Source: Kumtagia sp963820075 (GTDB lineage Bacteria; Pseudomonadota; Alphaproteobacteria; Rhizobiales; Rhizobiaceae). From it: a stretch of 64,000 nucleotides of DNA. This document shows positions 57,430 through 64,000 of this stretch, in pieces. How positions within the stretch are numbered: position 1 is the first letter of the stretch; each line of letters begins with the position of its first letter. The stretch spans positions 62,001 through 126,000 of the forward strand of contig CAWFYS010000005.1 in NCBI GenBank assembly GCA_963820075.1, written 5' to 3'. The notes beneath the pieces are model-generated. The model worked only from the letters and a program-made list of their open reading frames with translations, did no database searches and was not told the DNA's origin. A program made the position numbers and the translations under genes.

Positions 57430-58518
57430 ATGAACACGCATCCCGACATGGCCAATCTCGTCGACCGGCGACCGAAAGCCGGCGGTCGTGCGTCCGCGGC
57501 AAGCGCACGATCAACCTCGCCCTGCAGGGCGGCGGCGCGCACGGCGCCTTCACCTGGGGCGTGCTCGACCGCCTGCTCGACGAGGCCGAACCTGTCCTTC
57601 GAGGGCGTCGTCGCGACCAGCGCCGGCGCCATGAACGCGGCGGTTCTCGCCTACGGGCTGGCCGAGGGCGGCAGACGCGGCGCGCAGAAGGCGCTCGCCA
57701 ATTTCTGGCGCCGTGTCAGCCATGCCGCGGCCTTCAGCCCGCTGCAGCCGAGCCTGTTCGACCGCATGACCGGCTCGCGCTCGCTCGAACATTCGCCGGC
57801 CTTCATGGTCTTCGACATGGTCACCCGGCTGCATGTCGCCCTACCAGTTCAATCCGTTCAACTGTCAATCCGCTGCGGTCCGTACTCGAGCAGTCGATCG
57901 ACCTCGACGCCCTTCGCATGTCGCGCTGTCCCGCTCAAGGTCAACGTCTGCGCCACCAACGTGCGCACGCGGCAAGGTCAAGGTCTTCTCGAATGACGAA
58001 CTGTCCATCGACGCGATGATGGCGTCGGCCTGCTTGCCCTTCCTGTTCCAGGCCGTGGAGATCGACGGCGAGGCCTATTGGGACGGCGGCTATATGGGCA
58101 ATCCGGCGATCTTCCCGTTGATCTATTCGTGCGCGACGCCGGACGTGCTGATCGTCCACATCAATCCCGATCGAGCGGCCGGAGCTGCCGAAGATCGGCG
58201 ATGGAGATCCTCAACCGTATCAACGAGATCAGCTTCAACTCCTCGCTGCTGCGCGAGATGCGGGCGATCGCCTTCGTCACCGGCCTGATCGAATCGGATG
58301 CCGGCAAGAACCTCAACCTGAAGCGCGTCTTCGTGCACGGCATCTCGGACGACGAGACGATGAGCATGCTTGGCGTGTCGAGCAAGCTCAATGCCGACTG
58401 GGGCGCGCTGACCGACCTGCGCGACCGCGGCCGCGAAGCGGCCGACGAGTGGCTCGAAGCCAATTACGACGAGATCGGCAAGCGATCGACGGTCGACATC
58501 CGCGAACGCTACCTCTGA
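57430..58518 (+). CDS. Patatin-like phospholipase family protein (about seven frameshifts)
   Basis: About 360 residues. The patatin oxyanion motif is NLALQGGGAHGAFTWGVLD, the catalytic serine is in ATSAGAMN (GxSxG variant), and the catalytic Asp is in DGGYMGNPAI. These are read in different frames. Shifts occur near 57490, 57588, 57833 (extra C, CTGCATG), 57871, 57935, 57974 (extra C, CGGCAAG), 58169 and 58190. An excellent GAGGAGG site precedes ATG 57430. Association with bdhA is common and suggests a role in storage polymer or lipid turnover; the substrate is not known. Confidence 0.85.
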
Positions 58519-58530
58519 CGCTTCCCCCGC

Positions 58531-58599
58531 CCGGCGTCCATCCCCCTCGGGACGCCGGTCCGCTGAGCCCTCCGGCTGTCCTCCGGAGGGCTCTTCTTT
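58531..58599 (+). terminator. Two stem-loops after the patatin gene
   Basis: The first stem is CCGGCGTCC/GGGACGCCGG (58531-58558). The second is GAGCCCTCCGG/CCGGAGGGCTC with loop CTGTCCT (58565-58593) followed by TTCTTT, a good rho-independent terminator. They separate the bdhA-patatin unit from the bufferin operon, whose promoter must lie in 58600-58740. Confidence 0.85.
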
Positions 58600-58748
58600 G
58601 CGTGGCGAAGCCGACCCGCCGCATACGTCGCGGCCTATCGAAACCATGCCGACACAGCATTTCAGTTGGCGCGCGCATTGGCCGAAACTCACAAGCAGAC
58701 GAGCCAGATAGCCGTCTCAACGCAAGACCAACTCCAGGAGAGAATGCC

Positions 58749-59021
58749 ATGATCAACACGAGGTCACTCATCGGCTCGGCGCTGGCCGCAGCCACCACGC
58801 TCGGCTCTGCAGCCGCCGTCTTTGCCGGCCCCGCGGCTCAGCCCGAATTCTCGTTCGAGAAGTGCTACGGCGTGGTCAAGGCCGGCCAGAACGACTGCCA
58901 GACGGCAACACATTCCTGCGCCGGCACGTCGACCGCCGACAACCAGGGCGATGCCTGGGTCTACGTGCCAGCCGGCACCTGCGCGAAGCTCACGGGCGGC
59001 AGCAACGAACCGAAGGCCTGA
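58749..59021 (+). CDS. bufA1: DUF2282 bufferin precursor (BufA1 type)
   Basis: 90 residues. A signal peptide (residues 1-26, ending AVFAG) leads to a core with four Cys at 39, 50, 57 and 78: EKCYGVVKAGQNDC, THSCAGTSTADNQGDAW and VPAGTC. This is the DUF2282 family, described as the precursor of bufferins, periplasmic copper-binding RiPPs in which Cys residues become thiooxazoles. The family is exported before or after modification. CCAGGAGAG precedes ATG 58749. The three genes downstream are its expected partners. Copper binding is inferred from the family, not from this sequence. Confidence 0.92.
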   Translation: MINTRSLIGSALAAATTLGSAAAVFAGPAAQPEFSFEKCYGVVKAGQNDCQTATHSCAGTSTADNQGDAWVYVPAGTCAKLTGGSNEPKA

Positions 59022-59057
59022 TCCCCGGAGACAATCCCCGAAAGCGGAGGAAGACCG

Positions 59058-60090
59058 ATGACCCGCTTGCCGCAACTCACGATCCCGAAGGCCGCGGGCA
59101 TCGGTCTTCGTTCCCAACACATCGCCGAAATGCTGACCCGGCGGCCGGCCGCCGGCTGGCTGGAAGTGCATGCCGAAAACTACATGGGCGATTCCGCTCG
59201 GGTCGCTGCCCTGGAAAAGCTGCGCCAGACCTACCCGCTCTCCGTGCACGGCGTCGGCCTGTCGCTCGGCAGCGCCAACGGCCTGGATCGCGATCACCTG
59301 AAGCGTCTTGCCGGCGTCGTGCAAGCGCTTCGAGCCCGATCTGGTCTCCGAGCACCTCGCCTGGAGCGTCGCCGACGGCGCCTATCTCAACGATCTGCTG
59401 CCGCTGCGCTACGACGAGGCGGCGCTGGCGATCGTCGCCCGCAACGTCGAGCTGGTACAGGACACGCTGAAGCGTCAGGATCCTGATCGAGAACCTTTCC
59501 GCCTATGTCGAATTCGCCGATTCCACCATGACGCGAGGCCGAGTTCCTGGCGGCGACTGGTCGAGCGCACCGGCTGCGGCCTGCTGCTCGACGTCAACAA
59601 TGTCTACGTCTCGGCCCACAATCTCGGCTTTGATGCCGGCCGCTTTATCGACACGCTGCCGGCCGAGGCGATCGGCGAGATCCACCTCGCCGGCCACGCC
59701 GTCAACCAGGTCGGCGACGACACGGTGCTGATCGACGACCACGGCTCGCGCGTGCCGCCGTCTGTCTGGTCGCTCTATGCCGACGCGATCCGGAAGTTCG
59801 GACCCCGGCCGACGCTGATCGAATGGGATACCGACGTTCCCGTCCTCGACGTGCTGCTCGGCGAGGCGATGTGGGCGGACATGCTCGTCGCTTCGATCGA
59901 GTTCGGCCGCCGGACGACCATGTCGGCACCGGCAAAGAAGCCAACGGGGCGACAGATACCCATCGTCCTCCCTTTCGAGCCCAGGCCCTCGCGGCCCGGC
60001 ATGCCGGTCCTTGCCGCTTTCGAGGCGGCCAGGACGGGCGGTCTCGCGGCCGCCCGTCAATCGAGGAGGAACGGCCATGCTGACGCTTGA
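59058..60090 (+). CDS. bufB: DUF692 multinuclear iron oxidase, BufB type (four frameshifts)
   Basis: About 340 residues with a TIM-barrel DUF692 fold that oxidises precursor Cys using iron. Blocks are GIGLRSQHIAEML, VSEHLAWSVADGAYLNDLLPLRYD, LLLDVNNVYVSAHNLG, IHLAGHAVNQ, DDHGSRVP and TLIEWDTDVP, carrying His, Asp and Glu expected as iron ligands. Shifts occur near 59326 (GTGCAAGCGCTTC), 59478, 59532 (extra C, ACGCGAG) and 59555. ATG 59058 follows GGAGGAAGACCG. The end overlaps bufC by 14 bases. The partner peptide is encoded 36 bases upstream. Confidence 0.9.
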
Positions 60091-60887
60091 CCGCCTGCAG
60101 CACACGATCGCCAACGCGGTGCTGGGCAAGACGAATGCGAGTCTTTCGCCGCTGCTTCGAGCCCGGCCCGGCCGATCCGATCCGGCGGCTGCGCATCTAC
60201 CAGAACAACACGCGGGCGTCGCTGACGTCGACGCTGCTGGTGGTGTTTCCCGTCACGGCGCAACTCGTCGACGAGCGGTTCTTTCGCTACGCCGCAAACG
60301 AGTTCATCCGCTTCCATCCGCCGACGGAACCGCGCCTGGTGCGCTACGGCGCGGCATTCCCGAACTTCCTGCGCACCTTCCCCGGGCTTGCCGAAATGCC
60401 CTTCGTAGCGGAAACGGCACGGCTCGAATGGGCGATCGCCCAGGCGTTGGACAGCGCGTCCCTGCCGCCTCTACCCATCGGCACGCTCGGCGGCGTGGGG
60501 GAAGCGACGCCGGATCTCGTCCTGCAGCCGTCGCTGCGCTTCGTCATCTCGCATTGGCCGGTGCTGTCGATCTGGTCGGCGCACCAGGACGGCGGCGATA
60601 TTGAAAGCATCGATGCGTCGGCTCACAAACCCGAGCGTGTCGCCTTGTGGCGGAGCGGCGACACGGTCCGCTTCGCGCTGCTCACCAGCGCACAATTCTC
60701 GTTCCGCTACTCGCTCAAGGCCGGACTGGGCCTCGACAAGGCTGTTTCACGGGCACTCACCCACCAGCCGATGTTCGACCTCACCGGTGCGCTGGTCAGC
60801 CTCTTCAACGACAGGCTCGTCACCGAGATCCGTCCTCACCCAAACCGCCCAACCGCTGGAGACAGTTCCGATGTCCACGATTCATGA
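60077..60887 (+). CDS. bufC: DUF2063 partner protein, BufC type (one frameshift)
   Basis: About 269 residues. The N-terminal DUF2063 domain has RLRIYQNNTRASLTSTLLVVFPVTAQLV and ANEFIRFHPPTEP, and a C-terminal domain ends with FDLTGALVSLFNDRLVTEI. BufC-type proteins help BufB recognise the precursor, as MbnC does for MbnB. The frame shifts near 60152: CTGCTTCGAGCC has one extra base (SPLFEPGPADPIRR restored). ATG 60077 has a GAGGAGG site and overlaps bufB; its end overlaps the DoxX gene by 17 bases. Cytoplasmic. Confidence 0.88.
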
Positions 60888-61344
60888 AATGCCGCTCGCC
60901 CCCGCCCAAGGCCTGATCGAGCGCTATATGAGCGCGCTGCGGCTCGCCGACGCGATCCCCTTGTCGCTGGTGCAACTCGCCGCGCGTGTCGCGGTGGCGC
61001 ATGTATTCTGGCAGTCGGCTCAGACCAAGCTCGCCTCGTGGCCGGTAACGCTGCAGCTCTTCGCCATGGAATATCGGCTGCCGCTCATCGACCCGGCGGT
61101 GGCCGCGCCCCTTGCGACCGCCGCCGAAATTGCCGGGTCCGTTCTCGTCTTCTTCGGCCTTTTCGCGCGATTCGGCGCGCTGGTCCTGCTCGGCGTCACC
61201 ACGACGATCCAGGTCTTCGTCTATCCGCAGAGCTGGGCCGAGCATCTGATGTGGGCTTCGCTGCTGATGCTGATCCTGGCGCGCGGCGCCGGCGTCGTAT
61301 CGCTGGACTATCTCGCCGCCCGCCTGTTCGGACGTAGAGCCTGA
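60871..61344 (+). CDS. DoxX-family membrane protein (BufD type)
   Basis: 157 residues with four hydrophobic segments (ADAIPLSLVQLAARVAVAHV, ATAAEIAGSVLVFFGLF, ALVLLGVTTTIQVFVYP and LMWASLLMLILARGAGVVS), matching the DoxX family. DoxX genes regularly close bufferin operons and may act in redox or export steps. ATG 60871 overlaps the bufC end. The frame is intact. Its exact role is unknown. Confidence 0.88.
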   Translation: MSTIHEMPLAPAQGLIERYMSALRLADAIPLSLVQLAARVAVAHVFWQSAQTKLASWPVTLQLFAMEYRLPLIDPAVAAPLATAAEIAGSVLVFFGLFARFGALVLLGVTTTIQVFVYPQSWAEHLMWASLLMLILARGAGVVSLDYLAARLFGRRA

Positions 61345-61347
61345 GCG

Positions 61348-61578
61348 ATGAAGCGGCCGGCGCCGAGAGCCCCACCGGCGCGCAGGGGCGCCAGGGCGGT
61401 CGCCGACCTTGGCGCCCTCCGGCGGAGCGGCTTTCGCGCATGGCGGCTTTGCAGTTTCGCCCATCTCTGGTTCCTCGTCGGCTTCCGCAACCGCATCCTC
61501 GTCTTCATCGAGTGGGCATTGGCCTATGCAACATTTGATCGTGGCGCCCGCCTCATCACCGAACAGCGCAGTGCCTGA
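61348..61578 (+). pseudogene. C-terminal fragment of a type II NADH dehydrogenase
   Basis: A 76-residue ORF starting three bases after the DoxX stop. Its latter part, RAVADLGALRRSGFRAWRLC and AHLWFLVGFRNRILVFIEWALAYATFDRGARLI, matches only the membrane-anchoring C-terminus of NDH-2 (usual pattern SGFxAWLLWxxxHxxFLxGFRNR and TFxRGARLITG). The FAD and NADH domains, about 350 residues, are absent upstream. It could be a remnant left by rearrangement, or a small membrane protein reusing this piece. Its end overlaps the cyclase start. Confidence 0.72.
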
Positions 61579-63419
61579 ACGCAGGCTGCCGCGCATCGGC
61601 CTTGGCCGCGCAATCACCGTGCTGCTTCTGATGGCTGTGCTGTCGACGGCCGGCTTCGTCCATCTCATCTGGCAGCGCGCGGCCAACCACAACACCGAAA
61701 AAGTGGTGGCGAGCCTCGATGCCCAGAGCGCGAGCGCGGTCCGCGCCAGCCTGACGACGACGCTGTCAGCCGCCGAGGCGACCGCCGAGACCGTCCGCTC
61801 GATCGTATTCCAGGGCGCCATCAGCGCAGGCGACGAGGTCAAGCGCGAATATCTGTTCCTGTCGCTGCTGAGGACGCAGCCGGCCATCGGCTGGATCGGC
61901 TTCGGCTTCCCCGACGGCCGCTTCTTCGGCGCCCACGCGGCAGCGCCCGACCGGATCGAAATGGTCGAGATCGGCGCCGCTCCGCCCGGGGCGCCGCGGC
62001 CGCTGCGCCGCGACCTCTATCACCCCATCCCCGGCGACGTGATGTTCGACCGGCGCATTCTCGGCCAGTCCGCATATGTCCCGCTCGGGGCGCCCTGGTA
62101 CCGCGAGGCCAAGGACAGCAGCGAAACGGTGTGGAGCGTCGCCGGTATCCTGCCGGCCGGCTTCGAGCCGTCGGTTGTGGTCTCCAAGCGGATCGAACTC
62201 TACGGCAAGTACCAGGGGGTGGTGATGGTCGCGGTCAACCTGACCGACCATTGCCGAGACGCTGCGCGCCTTGAACATGGCCGGCCATGGCAAGGGCTTC
62301 GTGCTCGACCGCGGCGGCATGGTGCTCTCGACATCGGATTCCGGCGACCGCGTCATGGCCGCGCATCTGGCCGACTTCCCGGCAAGCGACGTGCTGGCGG
62401 GCGCCGTGGCCGGTGCGGTTAAGACCGAGGGCGGCGGCGAGTTCCGCACGCTTGTCGACGGCCGGCAGGTCGGTCCGGTCTTTGTGTCGTCGGCGATGCT
62501 GCCGTTCGAGGACTGGCGGCTGCTGACCGCCATACCGCGCTCGGCTTTTACTGAAGAGATCGACCGCAATGCGCGCCGGGTACTCTTGTCGTCGGCGCGC
62601 TCGCCCTGCTTGCTGCGGCGACGGCGGTGGTTTTCGCAAACCTGCTGTTTGCCCGGCCCATCGCAAGGCTGTCGGCCCAGCTTCGGCATGTCGAGCGCTT
62701 CTCGCTCGACGGCGTCCGCTACGCGCCGACCTTCCTTAGCGAACTGAACGACTTCTCGCTGGCGCTGAAGCACATGGCGGGCGGGCTTTCGGCCTTCGCC
62801 AAATACATGCCGCTCGACGTCGTCCAGCCGCTGATTTCGGGCGGCGTCGAGCCGCGGCCGGGAGGCCACCTCCGGGAGGTGACGGTGATGTTTGCTGATC
62901 TGCCGGGCTTCACCGAACTTACCGAGACGCTCGGGCCCGGCGTCGAGCCGCACCTCACCAGCTTCCTGACGATCGCGGTCGCGGCGGTCCATGCCGAAGG
63001 CGGAACAGTCGACAAATTCATCGGCGACGCGGTGATGGCGATCTGGAACGCACCAAGCGCGGTGCCCGACCATGCCTTGCGCGCCTGCCGCGCCGCCGCC
63101 GCGATCCGGACGGCCATGCATGCCCTGCCGGCGATCTCGCCCGACCGCGACGCCATCCGCGTACGTATCGGCATCAACACCGGCACGGCGCTTGTGGGCA
63201 ATGTCGGCTCGGCCGAGCGCCTGAGCTACACCGCAATCGGCGACACCGTGAACCTCGCCAGCCGGCTTGTCGGCATCGGCCAAGGAGCATTATGTCGAGA
63301 TCGTGCTCAGCGAAATGACGCTCGAACAGACAGCGGGTCGTCTCGCCACGCGCCCGCTGGGCATCGCCATGGTGCGCGGCAAGACGATCGCCGTGCCGAT
63401 CCACACCCTGGCGACCTGA
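61571..63419 (+). CDS. Membrane sensor adenylate/guanylate cyclase (three frameshifts)
   Basis: About 615 residues. A transmembrane helix near residues 16-34 is followed by a periplasmic Cache-like sensor domain (KVVASLDAQSASAVRASLTTTL to FEDWRLLTAIPRS). A second transmembrane segment (LLVVGALALLAAATAVVFANLL) leads to a class III cyclase domain (VTVMFADLPGFTELTETLG, GTVDKFIGDAVMAIWNAP, RIGINTGTALVGNVGS). Shifts lie near 62250 (GACCATTG), 62585 (one base missing) and 63283 (extra C, GGCCAAGG); the restored end is VPIHTLAT at TGA 63417-63419. The start is GTG 61571 or ATG 61526. Confidence 0.83.
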
Positions 63420-63450
63420 GGGGACGCGCCATGGAGGAGGCCTGCAGACG

Positions 63451-63833
63451 ATGGCGATCGCGATGCTGGTCTGGCTCCAGGTGAAGCACTACGTCGCCGA
63501 CTACCTGCTGCAGCCCGTCTGGATGCTCGAGGCAAGGGCGATCCGCGTCGGCCCGGCGGCTATGCCCACGCCGGTTTGCACGCCTTCGGGTCGCTGCCAG
63601 CCTTCCTCATTGCAGGAGTGGGCGCCGAAGCAGCGGCCGTACTGGTCCTCGCGGGATTCGCGGCGCACTACCTCATCGACTTCGGCAAGGCGCGGCTGTC
63701 CGACGGCATCGATGGCGGCCCCGACACGAAAATCTACTGGTCGCTTCACGGCGGCGACCAGTTGATGCACCCTCTGACCTATTCCGGACTGATCATCGCG
63801 GCGATTACGCTGGCCCCGGCTGCGATGCGATAG
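63451..63833 (+). CDS. DUF3307 membrane protein (one frameshift)
   Basis: About 128 residues with several hydrophobic segments. The family start MAIAMLVWLQVKHYVADYLLQP is followed, after a shift, by AGLHAFGSLPAFLIAGVGAEAAAVLVLAGFAAHYLIDFGKARL and DTKIYWSLHGGDQLMHPLTY. The shift is near 63531, where one G is missing in GAGGCAAGG. A GGAGGAGG site is upstream. DUF3307 proteins often sit beside SatD-like or cyclase genes; function unknown. Confidence 0.82.
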
Positions 63834-63901
63834 GAGAACAGTCATGCCCCGCAGGCAGAACAGGTTCTTGCGCCGCTATCAGTTGAGGAGGTGTGCGGAT
63901 C

Positions 63902-64000
63902 GTGGTCGCTGAAATCAAGGCCGAGACATTCGCCGAGGCCGTACAGGCGGCGATGGAAAGCGACGCGCCGTTGAACCAGCGGCTGAGGTCGGTTGCCGAT
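63902..64000 (+). CDS. N-terminus of an unrecognised protein (truncated by window edge)
   Basis: GTG 63902 follows GAGGAGGT (63885-63892) at an ideal nine-base spacing, and 33 codons run open to the edge: FAEAVQAAMESDAPLNQRLRSVAD. The helical start with paired Ala and Leu resembles the N-terminal extension of some redoxin or peroxiredoxin-like rhizobial proteins, but too little is present to decide. Confidence 0.5.
   Translation, partial: MVAEIKAETFAEAVQAAMESDAPLNQRLRSVAD

Overview
The window reads as chromosomal DNA of an alphaproteobacterium of the order Hyphomicrobiales, most likely a Mesorhizobium-like Phyllobacteriaceae member. The evidence is high GC, a rhizobial gene order (moaB-ispE, glyQ-glyS, pdxH-dnaJ-fabI-histidine phosphatase ... 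aroC-ribB ... xseB-dxs), the families DUF6101, DUF1344, DUF2007 and DUF2277, and the CCTCTCC...GGAGAGG intergenic palindromes common in these genomes. Species cannot be fixed by reading alone.

Layout. 0-15.9 kb: mostly housekeeping (Sel1 protein; moaB, ispE, S49 peptidase, tRNA methyltransferase, polyprenyl synthase, TPR protein, glyQ, glyS, threonylcarbamoyl-AMP synthase, FAD-linked oxidase). 16-29.8 kb: an exported sulfatase, ubiA, purD, an acyl-CoA dehydrogenase/enoyl-CoA hydratase pair, an adenylate cyclase with a membrane tail, pdxH, a DnaJ-class protein, fabI and a histidine phosphatase. 29.8-41.5 kb: an accessory block between the histidine phosphatase and aroC, holding a Fic-type 'mobile mystery' pair, a damaged integrase, a two-component system with a second sulfatase and a periplasmic HAD protein, and an SRAP (HMCES-like) DNA-protein crosslink gene. 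41.5-51.7 kb: aroC, ribB, a reductase, an S41 peptidase, an HDAC-like hydrolase, xseB, a DUF4160/DUF2442 toxin-antitoxin-like pair, pirin and dxs. 52-64 kb: a MITE-like element, a DUF302/MFS/cupin/LysR set, 3-hydroxybutyrate dehydrogenase with a patatin, a complete bufferin-type operon (DUF2282 precursor, DUF692 enzyme, DUF2063 partner, DoxX), a remnant of a type II NADH dehydrogenase, a sensor-cyclase, a DUF3307 protein and the first codons of a further gene.

Two features dominate. First, the glyQ-glyS locus is heavily remodelled: the glyS start region is present five times in tandem (117-118 bp period), giving four leader ORFs, and the glyS reading frame carries three in-frame palindromic insertions. 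Second, about 45 single-base frameshifts break otherwise well conserved genes, many of them essential. They are far from random: a large share look like one extra C in front of AAG or AGG on either strand. This points to a systematic sequence artefact rather than gene decay, so frameshifted genes are described as single loci and their shifts are noted.

No tRNA, rRNA, CRISPR array or origin was recognised.
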